Positions 1 through 8,221 of a stretch of DNA of 36,253 nt are shown here, one piece after another. A program made the translations under genes and the position numbers. Origin of the DNA: Thalassiosira profunda (Eukaryota > Bacillariophyta > Thalassiosirophyceae > Thalassiosirales > Thalassiosiraceae); NCBI GenBank assembly GCA_036939355.1, contig JALLAP010000032.1, positions 1 to 36,253 of the forward strand, in the 5' to 3' direction. Numbering within the stretch: position 1 is the first letter of the stretch; each line of letters starts with the position of its first letter. Below the pieces are notes generated by a model. It was not told the DNA's origin and did no database searches. It saw nothing but the letters and a program-made list of their open reading frames with translations.

Positions 1-125
1 CACACAGCTCCATTCTTTTGCACACCACACAGTAGCGACAGCCCCTTGCCCCTACCTACACACCAAGATCCAAATAGTTGTGAGCATCATCGCCGTCACC
101 ACCAATTGCAATCCTATCTGCCGCG

Positions 126-1617
126 ATGAATGAGCGAGGGGAGCAGGGTGACAATCAGTCGGACGGCGCACACCTTGGCGACATCCACATCCTTGTGGAG
201 ACTTTCGAATGGTACTGCCATGGTGATTACTCATGGCAGGATTTTGAGTTCGCCGAGCAGCTCTCAGTAGAGGGACTGCAGGTGCTGTCTGATGGCATCC
301 CGCCCGACGCCCTGCTAGATTCCCCTTTCTTCCATGATGCTTGTTCGAACGAGGGAGTGACGTTGGAGATTATTCGGTGGCTTCACGATAAGTTCGGCCC
401 AGATCATGCTCGATCGACTGATGACGAAGACAGGTCGCCCCTTCATTATGCTTGTAAGAACAAGCACATGGATCCGGAAATTGTTCGGTTGCTTCTGGAT
501 TTGTGGCCAGAGTCAGTCAATCATCCAAACGACAGGGAACGCCTGCCTCTGCATATGCTTTGTCAAACCATCAGCATAGATGAGACATCTTCGTTGGCCA
601 TCCTGGACCTGCTGGTCGCTGCAGCTCCTCTTTCAGCAGCAATAGCCGACTCGTTTGGTGACCTACCCATCCATCTTGCGAGCGACTGGCAGATCATATC
701 CATTCTGCAAGAGGCTCATTGACGCCTATCCAGAATCACTGAGGGTTCAAAATGGGGACGGATATTTGCCAATCCATAATGCGTGCCATGGGGGGATCAA
801 CGTTGAGACAGTGAAGTGCCTGATCGAGCTTTCTCCCGAGAGTATGGACGCGATGGATAGAAGTGGCCGCCTCCCAATCCATGACGCTGCACGCTCCAAC
901 GGAGAACACAAAGCTGTCATCATCAGATATCTGTTGGCGAAGGATATGGATTGTGCATCAAAGACTGGGCGTGGCTTGTGTGTGCCCTTGCATTTTGCAT
1001 GTTTTGGGACTTGCCTCGATTCGGTGCGTCTCCTCTTCGATGCGTATCCGGAGGCCATCAATGTCCGAGATGGAGTTCAGAGAATGCCACGAGAGGATGC
1101 AAGAGGGGCACTGCGTGGATTCTTGGAAGAGCAACTTGCCTACGCCCGAAAGGCTGAAGATCACAGAGTGATGACTACAACAGATGAAAAGGGCTGGCTG
1201 CCACTGCACCACGCTCTGCAGAGTGGTGCATGTCTGGGCGCCATCAAACTGCTCATCAAAGGAAATCCATCTGCCCTACGGGTTGTCGGAAACAATTGGG
1301 TGCTTCCGTTGCATATTGCCTGCGAGTTCTCCTCGGTCGGTGTATTGCAGCACATCACGGGGCTTTCAGCCACCTCCCTGCACACGCGCGACTTGGAGGG
1401 AAATTCCCCTCTTCACTATGCGTGCCAGGGTGGCAATCTCGGCGTGGTGAAGTACCTCCTGGAGCAACACGTCCCATCCGCCTTGGAGCCGAACAGCAGT
1501 GGCAAACTGCCCGTTCATTTGCTGTGGGATTCCACTCGCGTAGACCGTGACAGCGTGGAGTATGTCGATGCGGTATGGCGCCTGCTGATCACCCATCCGG
1601 AGACAGTGATGCATTGA
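126..1617 (+). CDS. Ankyrin-repeat protein, interrupted by one frame change
   Basis: Ankyrin repeats form stacked helix pairs used for protein-protein contact; the partner is unknown. About eight or nine units are visible, each centred on LPLH/LPIH/SPLHYAC followed by a helix such as ETVKCLIELSPES and the 'YPE/PSALRV' turn. The first frame opens at the ATG at 126 (G at -3) and ends at 722. Repeats resume in the +1 frame from about 712 and run to 1617, for roughly 497 aa in all. The switch falls between ...IISILQ and RLIDAYPES, in the middle of a repeat, so one extra base around 705-712 explains it better than an intron: the only nearby GT..AG pair would delete a conserved LPIHLAS motif. No signal peptide or membrane segment is seen. 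The repeat style is that of diatom ankyrin families. It may be a decaying gene or carry a base-call error. Confidence 0.8.
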
Positions 1618-1622
1618 TCGAA

Positions 1623-1650
1623 GTTAGGGGTTAGGGTTACGGTTAAAGGG
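1623..1650 (+). repeat. Degenerate interstitial telomere repeats
   Basis: About four tandem units related to TTAGGG (TTAGGGG, TTAGGG, TTACGG, TTAAAGGG) lie six bases after the ankyrin gene stop codon. They have the same strand orientation as the terminal array at the right end. This looks like a relic of an old chromosome end or of telomerase healing. Confidence 0.6.
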
Positions 1651-1793
1651 AACTAGGGTAGTATAGGTACCTAGGTGAACCATAACACATCTTGCGGCAG
1701 ATACCTACATACCTAACCTGAGTATCACGGGTACCTCTAGAGTGAACCTAATATGTAGGTAATTACCTCTAGTCCTACGTACGGTTTTTTGTA

Positions 1794-1800
1794 CTCATAA
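1794..1800 (+). promoter_or_regulatory. CTCATAA element before the 1814 gene
   Basis: CTCATAA followed by A/T-rich sequence, ending 13 bases before the ATG at 1814. Same element as seen before several other genes in the window. Proposed initiator/TSS; function inferred from recurrence. Confidence 0.45.
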
Positions 1801-1813
1801 AATCTAAAATCTG

Positions 1814-2751
1814 ATGGGGAAGAAGTCGAGGCGATCAAAGTGGAAGGCAGGGCAGAAGGGTGGTGGCACTGCTCACACTCCTGCTCCTGCGGCTGCTGGC
1901 GGCGCGAGTTCCGGCAATGTGGAACATTCACCAACAGCTACTCAGCTATTTAATAGTGACGAGGAGATTGCTGAAGCTCTGGCAAATGCATTCGGAAAGG
2001 CACTCAGTATCGACGTCTCCAAGGAAGAGATGGAAACCTTTGTAGCTAAACACAGGAAGGTCGAGGAAGTAAATGCTCCTGCGGCTGCCACTGCTTGCGT
2101 CACTAGCCCGGGCAATGTGGAACGTTCGCAAGCTCAATCTCGTGTTCCTGTGGCTGCTGGCGTCGCGAGCTCGGTACCTTTGACACGTTGTTTTGAGGCA
2201 ATGGTGACAAAGACGTTCTTGAAGTTAGTGGAAAGGTTTTTGGTAGCAAAGAGATCACAAAGGAAACATTGGATTTCATTTTAGCTGGCCAGGAAGTAGA
2301 TGAAATTGGCTGGGGGAAACCAGCATATCCAGGTGACCAAAGGAAACTGCCATTCAAGAGGGAAGAAAACAATCACGTTTGGGTTGTGGACGAAAAGGGA
2401 GAGATTCTGGACTATCCTGACGAGCAGCTGCGTATGCTATCAGATGACCACGGACACAAGATTGGGCCTGACGGAAAGGAAGCTGTCGTGATTGTACATC
2501 GTCCCTTTGACATGACTCTCTCCATGGAGCTCTTTCCTTGGCTGGAGAGACAACATAAAGAGTTCATGCAGGCGCAATCCCTAACCAAAGAGGATATGTT
2601 GCAACGGATCCACGAGGGAACGTTCCCAATTGGATGCTGCTACCACCGGGCTAAGATTCTCAGGGATAGTGATCCAAGCAGTTATGGAGTGGTAATTGGC
2701 TCTCTTGGATTCAAGCAACCAGATGGCAGGATCTGGTGGGAGTATGGGTAG
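1814..2751 (+). CDS. Orphan protein sharing a C-terminal domain with the MYND gene at 15 kb; one frame change
   Basis: Function unknown. The N-terminus is basic (MGKKSRRSKWK). Imperfect repeats follow: an Ala/Pro-rich stretch ending in SPGNVER/SSGNVEH, then an acidic helix (FGKALSIDVSKEEMETF and, in the second copy, FGSKEITKETLDF). The first frame (1814-2284) runs out in the second copy and the product continues in the frame used at 2269-2751. The join lies near 2170-2210, where the third Ala/Pro copy appears shortened at GAGCTCGGTACC. The last ~90 residues contain HRAKIL...YGVVIGSLGFKQPDG and end at WEYG, matching the end of the 15004-15825 protein. Original length is about 310 aa. The CTCATAA element sits just upstream. 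Probably a recent pseudogene or a base-call error in an otherwise intact gene. Confidence 0.6.
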
Positions 2752-3124
2752 AGGCTCTGGATTCTCATAGGCTCCACTTCTGGGAAGGGACCCACAGGTC
2801 TGAGCCCCTTCATCTTCATCACCACCACCTCAGGACAGTACCTTATGAGAGCTTGAGATGTGAAAGAGAGGAGAGCTTTGAGATATGAGTAGATGTGAAT
2901 GAGATAAGAGTAGAGTTGGGAAATGCTGCTCTGATTGTGAGGTAAGTGGTGATAGTGTGAGATGAGGGGTGGTATTGAAGGAGTGGGAGGTGAGGGTTTG
3001 AATTAGGATGTGCCACGAGACTTGGAGAGAATAGAATGAGATGGTGAGAGTTGAGAGACAGAGAATATTTAGTATTTTAGTTATTTTGCACCATACCTAG
3101 GTACCATCACGGCAACCTGCCCAT
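2752..3124. other. Gene-free spacer with C-poor purine/T-rich tract
   Basis: No convincing ORF. From about 2845 to 3065 the plus strand is dominated by GAG/GTG/GAT words with very few cytosines. It ends in a short stretch resembling the TTTAG..TTATTTT repeat and an ACCTAGGTACC motif near 3094-3104. It separates the 3' ends of two convergent genes, so it holds their 3' UTRs and terminators. Confidence 0.5.
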
Positions 3125-3926
3125 CTACAATCTCACACCATCGACAAGATCAATGTTGACATTTAAACGAAAGGGGCGGAACTTCACAGGGTAACTGAGG
3201 CGTGCAGGACGGGGCACCGGAGCGGCCATCTTTGTGTACTTGTACACAAAGAAGGGCTGACGCCTTTCTGGGCTGTTTCCCTCTGTCCATGAGAGGTCCT
3301 TCCGCTGAATCATTGTGGTGTATACTTCCTCCTTCCACTCAGTAGTCCCCAGAAAAGAACGCGCGAGGCAAACAATGATGGTCCCTGGCAGACATGCACC
3401 TAACTTTTCCTCCAATGAGGTTTGAGTTGTGTCAAGCCTCCACAAGTCTGCATAGTTGTTGCAAAATATGAGTGGCTGCTCATGTGCAATGGCCATCTCC
3501 AGGGCTTGGATGTCACCAGAGAGGAAGTTCCGGAAGGAAGGGCCCAATGTCAAAGGGGAGAGCCAGGTCATCAAGGTTCTCAATCCCAATCGTACGCCAC
3601 AGCTCAGCATATGCATGCCTTGTGGAGTCAACCTCGATTCCACAGACATGGCGTGGGGACCGGGAGAGGATGCTGATGATGAAGCAGACAATGCCAGAGC
3701 CACTGCCAAGGTCAAAGAAGGCGTGATTGAAGCCTTGGCAAAGGTGGATGCTAAAGATGTGAGTGGCAATCCAGTATGCAAGCCGGGCACTGATAGTCCC
3801 ACCATGCAATGGTCCAAGGCCGGCATGATTGCCGACATGGAGGAGGTCAGGCGGGGGCCTTGCCTCAAGTATGCGACGGAGCATGAGCCTTGGCCGCGCC
3901 GCAAAGTGTGCTCTCTCTCGGTCCAT
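3125..3926 (-). CDS. DOT1-like SAM-dependent (histone) methyltransferase, one frame change
   Basis: DOT1 proteins methylate histone H3 at lysine 79 in the nucleosome core using S-adenosylmethionine. On the minus strand the product shows the SAM-binding motif FFDLGSGSG, then GIEVD (the acidic residue that usually holds the ribose). It continues with SGDIQALEM, IFCNNYADLW (equivalent of the DOT1 VNNFAF loop), LPGTIIVCLARSF and finally LSWT, in the same order as in DOT1. Motif I lies in the frame that stops at 3513; the NN loop and the rest lie in the next frame, ending at 3125. The switch is near 3540-3555, in a CCCTTCCTTCC run, where one extra base is enough. I chose the ATG at 3926 (MDRERAHF); the frame stays open to 4079. 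It is divergent from the chromodomain gene. Substrate is inferred from family only; a DOT1-fold enzyme with another target is possible. Confidence 0.7.
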
Positions 3927-4077
3927 GGTGCAGGGTATTTTATGGTGCAAAAAATTCTGGTTGAAGTTGAAGGGTGAAGATATGAAAGATACAGTGCCAA
4001 ATGAAATATTCAAGGGATGTGTACCTATGGTATCTGCCGCCCCAAAACCAACGAGCCGCAGCCGCCACCATAGCAAC

Positions 4078-4588
4078 ATGGCCGCCTACTGCCCAATGGA
4101 TCCAAACACGGAAAAAGCTCAGGCTCGGCTGTTTGTAGGTGACAACGTCGAGCTAGCACCGCACAGTGCATCAAAACAGAACAAAGGCGGGAGATTGTTT
4201 GTGGGAGACGAAGTCGAAATAGCTCCACCACCTCCAAAGCAAAGCCATGCTCCCCGCCACAAATGGTATGGCGGTACCGCAGGGGTTATCGTCTCCAAAG
4301 CGGCAGCACTGGAGGATTATTTCTGGGAGATCGAGGCCGTCGTCGGCTGGCGCGTACAGGCAAATATCGACGAGTACCTCATCCGATGGAAAGGATGTCC
4401 GAAGAAGGAGGACACGTGGGAACCTGCGGCAAACCTCTGTGATACCGCCTGTGAGTGCCCATCCCTCGATGTGTCGATCTATAATCTTGTGCTCACCTTT
4501 CGTGTTATTTGCAGTGAAGGAGGCCTTGAAATTTAAGGAAGAGGGAATTAAGGTCGAAGACATGAGCACGGACAATGAAGGGCTGTAA
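4078..4588 (+). CDS. Chromodomain protein (two exons)
   Basis: Chromodomains read methylated lysines on histone tails. The product has a duplicated short motif (RLFVGDNVELAP and RLFVGDEVEIAP) followed by a chromodomain: YFWEIEAVVGWRV, EYLIRWKGCP, DTWEPAANL. In HP1 the methyl-lysine cage uses three aromatics; here the first (Y) and the Trp of IRWKG are present, but the third position, usually Tyr or Phe after KG, is Cys. Exon 1 ends at 4450 and exon 2 runs 4515-4588, giving a lysine/glutamate-rich tail, 148 aa in total. I chose the ATG at 4078, which has the best Kozak context (A at -3, G at +4); in-frame ATGs at 3982 and 4027 are alternatives. The gene shares about 150 bp of upstream DNA with the divergent DOT1-like gene, suggesting co-regulation of a reader and a writer. 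Confidence 0.75.
4451..4514 (+). other. Intron of the chromodomain gene
   Basis: 64 nt, GTGAGT donor and TTATTTGCAG acceptor, phase 1. Splicing joins ...NLCDTA to LKEALKFKEEG and replaces an unlikely read-through tail. Confidence 0.75.
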
Positions 4589-4999
4589 TGTGATCAACGA
4601 GTCAATACAGTGATACGATATGTGGAGAGAAGAATATTTCGATGGTACGTCTGTAATAGGGTATACATTGGCCAGCAACAACAGCAGTAATGGCGCGAGA
4701 ACAAACAGAGAGTGATGGAGAAGAAGACACTGGGCAGGAGTGATCAAGTTCTTGGAATATAATAACTTGTCACAAATAAGACTCTCAAGGGTTGCTCATG
4801 GTTCTCACAACTCTTGGAGGTGGTTGAAATGACAACAGTGCTGGTCGATATGCACTTCTGCCACCCTCCTTGAATTAGCAACATCAGATCTGAAGCCTCT
4901 GACGTCAAAGTGTCACACATACCATTAGGCATCAGTCATCATCCTGCTATGTAGCCCCTTTCGTTCTCCTCCTCGCATTCCTTCACATTTGCACTCTTT
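4589..4999. other. Spacer, no gene recognised
   Basis: Contains the 3' regions of the convergent chromodomain gene and the minus-strand gene that ends at 5000. Only short unconvincing ORFs are present. Confidence 0.5.
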
Positions 5000-5824
5000 T
5001 TACTCTTCCCCTTGCTTGGTCTTCTCTTTGCCCTTCCTGGAGGTGTATTTCTTGGTGGCCTGTGCATTGCCCCTGCCAATGACTAGAGAGCAAAGGATGT
5101 ACCCATGGTCCCTTGTCAATGTACCCGGCTCCATTGAATCGACGGCCCCGAATTTGTGGCTGTTATCGTTGATGAAACGAGCTCGCTCTTTATATCTGCT
5201 GGGGAAGTTGAAGTCACTGCTCTGGAGAAACTCAACAAAGCGTGTGTTAGAGATGACAGGGTCTGGGAAGGGAGTGGGATGGGGATTGCTCTTCTCCCAC
5301 TGCTCCCACGCCTTCTCCACCTTTGGCATTAAAGCAGCGACTTGCTGGAGGTCGCGCTTGACAGTACCCTCTCCGTTCACAATCCAGCCATTGCTAATTG
5401 TTTCCACTGGATGTTCTTCACCCTTCAGACACTGCTTGTGTTCATCATTAATGATTGGTTTTGGCGGTGATTCACCAGCTTGAAATCGCTGCGCCAGGCT
5501 GGCCAGCACACGGCCATGTACGGCTTTCATCCGGCGCTTCTTCACCTCGGGCTCTGCCTGCTCTGCTGATGGGCCGACAGCGGACCTGGAACCCCGCTTG
5601 GGCAAAGGCGGCCTCCCGCCCGCCTCGCCCCATTCCTCCCCCGCCGCGGCATCCTCGACGGCGCAAGCAGGGCTCCCGGCCGCATCGCCTTTGTTCCTCA
5701 CCGCGGCATCCTCACCCATCGTCGAGTGTTTCATCGACCCCTCCCTTGGCGACTCCTCAAGCGCCAGTATGGGGCTGTTCGAGCTGGCTGGGGCAGTAGG
5801 GGCAGATGCTGAATTTCCCATCAT
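5000..5824 (-). CDS. Hypothetical protein with nuclear-localisation-like cluster
   Basis: 274 aa, intact, family not recognised. The N-terminal ~90 residues are Ala/Ser/Pro/Glu-rich and look disordered. A basic cluster KKRRMK at residues 95-100 suggests a nuclear protein. The C-terminal half (about 130-260) is more ordered, with WEQWEKSNPHP, SDFNFPSRYKERARF and HGYILCSLVIGRG, and it ends in a Lys/Glu-rich tail. There are two adjacent start codons. If the second (5821) is used, the protein begins MGNSAS, which fits the M-G-X3-S N-myristoylation pattern and would conflict with a purely nuclear location. Upstream, 5825-5900 shows no CTCATAA element. Confidence 0.6.
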   Translation of the reverse strand: MMGNSASAPTAPASSNSPILALEESPREGSMKHSTMGEDAAVRNKGDAAGSPACAVEDAAAGEEWGEAGGRPPLPKRGSRSAVGPSAEQAEPEVKKRRMKAVHGRVLASLAQRFQAGESPPKPIINDEHKQCLKGEEHPVETISNGWIVNGEGTVKRDLQQVAALMPKVEKAWEQWEKSNPHPTPFPDPVISNTRFVEFLQSSDFNFPSRYKERARFINDNSHKFGAVDSMEPGTLTRDHGYILCSLVIGRGNAQATKKYTSRKGKEKTKQGEE

Positions 5825-5904
5825 GGGCTCAGCGACGCTGTCCTTGCTCCCCTGTGCTTCTGCACTGCACTGGGCTTTGAGCTTTGCAAGCCAATACTAC
5901 ACAC

Positions 5905-6099
5905 CTAAAAACCACGCTCGTCTCTGAGGCTGGTGAAAGGTCCAATCCAAAAGCCAACTGGAGCCCCGGAAGCATAAATGACATACACCTCTATGGACGG
6001 CAACCCATTGGACAGAGGCTGCCCATCGTTGATGGGCCGAAATGTTGGCATGCTTGACCCCACTCTTTGACAGAAGGGGGAGTTGGAAGAGTGCACCAT
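5905..6099 (-). CDS. Possible small protein or gene remnant
   Basis: 64 codons on the minus strand ending ...FWIGPFTSLRDERGF. The middle section (PSIEVYVIYASGAPVGFWIG) reads like a folded protein segment, but there is no family match, no conserved start context and no visible promoter element. It may be the 3' end of a broken gene or a chance ORF. Confidence 0.2.
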   Translation of the reverse strand: MVHSSNSPFCQRVGSSMPTFRPINDGQPLSNGLPSIEVYVIYASGAPVGFWIGPFTSLRDERGF

Positions 6100-6320
6100 G
6101 TGATGTTGATCTCAGCTTTCTAGAGTACCACCTGAAAATTTCACACGCTGATGGGGGATGCGGACAGACGGTCGTTCCAGCGACTCGAAATAAGACGGTA
6201 CGAAGGTATGGTCGCACTTAGGCAAAATCACGTAGGAATTAGGTCATCTATTATATACAAAGGAATTCATACCTTTACCTTCTCATCAATTACTTCGCGA
6301 TCTTCGCACTCGGCCGATCC

Positions 6321-6410
6321 TCCAAAAATAGTCTAATTTAGTTTATTTTGACTTGACGGGCCCCAACCCGGGGAGTGGATCTAAGTCCGGCATCGATTAG
6401 GGTGTGGACT
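6321..6410 (+). repeat. GTCTAATTTAG repeat, copy 1
   Basis: Begins with A-rich sequence and GTCTAATTTAGTTTATTTTG, followed by a GC-rich segment with self-complementary CGGG/CCCG words, AGTCCGGC, and then TGGACTCCC. The same order of words recurs at 20.1-20.4 kb and 28.3-28.4 kb. It lies about 150-240 bp upstream of the F-box gene start. Confidence 0.6.
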
Positions 6411-6562
6411 CCCAATTACAAATTCTCAGCATCCTGATCTCACAACTTTCCCAAATCCATCTCAGAGAGCCCCCCCCCCCCACCTACCCGCCCCCCGTGG
6501 AGCCTGTGCCGGCCGTCCAGTGCCAGACTTATTATCTGTGGGCATTTCACAATTCACAACAG

Positions 6563-7885
6563 ATGTCAAAACGGAGGAAAATAGGAGGGCCAGGGATCCT
6601 GGCAATGCCAGAGGAGGCACTGGCACATGTGGCCACCTACTTGGCACTGCCATCCGTGGCATTGTTTGCTCTCGCTACTGTGCAGGGGAGCGAGAGGCCA
6701 CCCGCGCGGTGCACATTTGTCCAAAACACCACATGGGCAGACCTGGATTTTGGATCCATCGAGAAGGGGCTGGCAGCACGTGTGACTGATGATGACATTG
6801 CACAAATTTTTCTCCTAATTGGTGCTGCACATAATCTGAGGGCACTGAATTTGGCTGGATGTGTCAATGTGACAGGGCGGTGCCTTGGACCCCTTCATGG
6901 CTCCTGCTCGCTGGAGCAGGTCAACCTCAGCCTTGTGGGGCCTAACGAGAGTCCAAACATCACCACATTTGCACTCTCTGAGCGTGCTGTGCTGCCCTTC
7001 CTCGACAGCATCATCCATAAGATGAAGAGCTCCTTGAAGCTGGTCCTTCTGCCAAAAAAAATGCGAGAGAGTGGAAGTGTCAGCCTCAGGCAGTTTCTGG
7101 AAAGATACAACCTGTACTTGTCCTCTGGTAGGAGGGGGTTCACATGTAGTCGCTGTGACAAACCACTTGCCTATGATTTTATGGTTAACCAAACTGGTTG
7201 GGACAACGACGGCCTTGCTGATGGCATTGGGCTTCAGGATCACATCTGTTACAAATGCACAGCACACATCTGTCTGGGTTGTTGTGGCTCCCAGACCGTA
7301 GTACGTCGTCTAGCGACTGGCGCGCAATACCGCGTATCTGTCCCCAACACTCAGAGAAAAAGGCAATGCATGGAATGTGAACAACTTTATTGTTGTGTTC
7401 CACTGAAGAAATGTCCTCGCTGCTCATATCAAGTGTGCACTGACTGTTATGAACACAATAAGGCTCTCTTGGAAGAGTGTGAGAAGTGTTCTGGGTTATT
7501 TTGCCATGATTGCACGTTCACCTGTGAATATTGCAAGAGTGAAGTTTGTGGGGATTGTTTAGGATCCTATCCTACCTGTGATGTGCCAGGTTGCTTTGGA
7601 TGGGAGGAGGGCCCTGACATGAGTTGCCAAGAGTGTCACTCTTGCCCAAAGTGCACAGATGATTCGATAGACATGTGCCCCAAATGCCGGATCCATTTCT
7701 ACTTTGAGAAGCGGGATGTTGCTGGCAGTGTTGGCAGTGGCGAGAGAACGAAAAAAGGGAGGTGCAGACATTGCCTGACAATCATCACTCCTCTCATTCC
7801 TGGATGCATCAAAAGGAAGGAGCAGGAAATCAAGAGGCTAGAATCAGAAATCACACAGATGAATGAGGCCCTTTCCAGGCTTTAA
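6563..7885 (+). CDS. F-box-like / LRR / Cys-rich zinc-binding protein
   Basis: 440 aa. F-box proteins recruit substrates to SCF ubiquitin ligases. Residues 11-45 (ILAMPEEALAHVATYL...SVALFALATV) fit an F-box-like helical motif. Residues ~55-145 hold leucine-rich repeats (NLRALNLAGCVNVTG, SLEQVNLSLVG, AVLPFLDSII). From ~184 to 405 at least ten CxxC pairs occur (CSRC, CYKC, CLGC, CMEC, CPRC, CTDC, CEKC, CHDC, CEYC, CPKC, CRHC), suggesting several cross-braced zinc sites of RING or B-box-like type that I cannot assign. A short coiled coil ends the protein (416-440). I chose the ATG at 6563 because it opens the basic MSKRRK start. The frame is open to 6404, but that part translates a poly-C tract and the upstream repeat. 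A ubiquitin-ligase adaptor role is inference. Confidence 0.75.
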   Translation: MSKRRKIGGPGILAMPEEALAHVATYLALPSVALFALATVQGSERPPARCTFVQNTTWADLDFGSIEKGLAARVTDDDIAQIFLLIGAAHNLRALNLAGCVNVTGRCLGPLHGSCSLEQVNLSLVGPNESPNITTFALSERAVLPFLDSIIHKMKSSLKLVLLPKKMRESGSVSLRQFLERYNLYLSSGRRGFTCSRCDKPLAYDFMVNQTGWDNDGLADGIGLQDHICYKCTAHICLGCCGSQTVVRRLATGAQYRVSVPNTQRKRQCMECEQLYCCVPLKKCPRCSYQVCTDCYEHNKALLEECEKCSGLFCHDCTFTCEYCKSEVCGDCLGSYPTCDVPGCFGWEEGPDMSCQECHSCPKCTDDSIDMCPKCRIHFYFEKRDVAGSVGSGERTKKGRCRHCLTIITPLIPGCIKRKEQEIKRLESEITQMNEALSRL

Positions 7886-8221
7886 GATATTGGCACCCAG
7901 AGGCACCTGCACTTCCTGCGATGATTGATCTCCCACTGGATTCCTCGGAACTTCGATGCAAAAGAGAGGAGGAAGAACAAAGTTCTAGAGGTAGAGAGAC
8001 TCAGTTTCCTCAGTTTCGCCTGTCCGTCTCCCACTATCTTACCGTACATAGGTAGGTACCCGAGCTCAAGGCTGCGCCACGCACCACCCAGCCCAGCCAC
8101 CAGTCGTCTCATAATTTTTTGTAGGTGCAATAATACCTCTCAGAGAGAGAGGCAGCCCGTGAAGGGCGGCCCAACGGCTCTCGAACTGTTCACTCCACCC
8201 ACAAACCATACTTACACCACC
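7886..8221. other. Spacer and leader of the SUMO protease gene
   Basis: Holds the 3' region of the F-box gene, a TAGGTAGGTACC motif near 8049-8060, a CTCATAATTTTTT element at 8108, and about 108 nt of leader before a strong Kozak ATG (CCACCATGG). The open frame upstream of that ATG is not thought to be coding. Confidence 0.5.
8108..8114 (+). promoter_or_regulatory. CTCATAA element before the SUMO protease gene
   Basis: TCTCATAATTTTTT, ending 107 nt before the ATG at 8222. Proposed initiator. Confidence 0.5.

Noticed and set aside
655..730. Small intron joining the two ankyrin frames
   Set aside because: The only GT..AG pair would be about 35 nt long and would remove a conserved LPIHLAS motif; a one-base shift fits better.
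6404..6562. N-terminal extension of the F-box gene frame
   Set aside because: Starts with GTG, translates a 13-C homopolymer and the end of a dispersed repeat; the basic MSKRRK start at 6563 is better.
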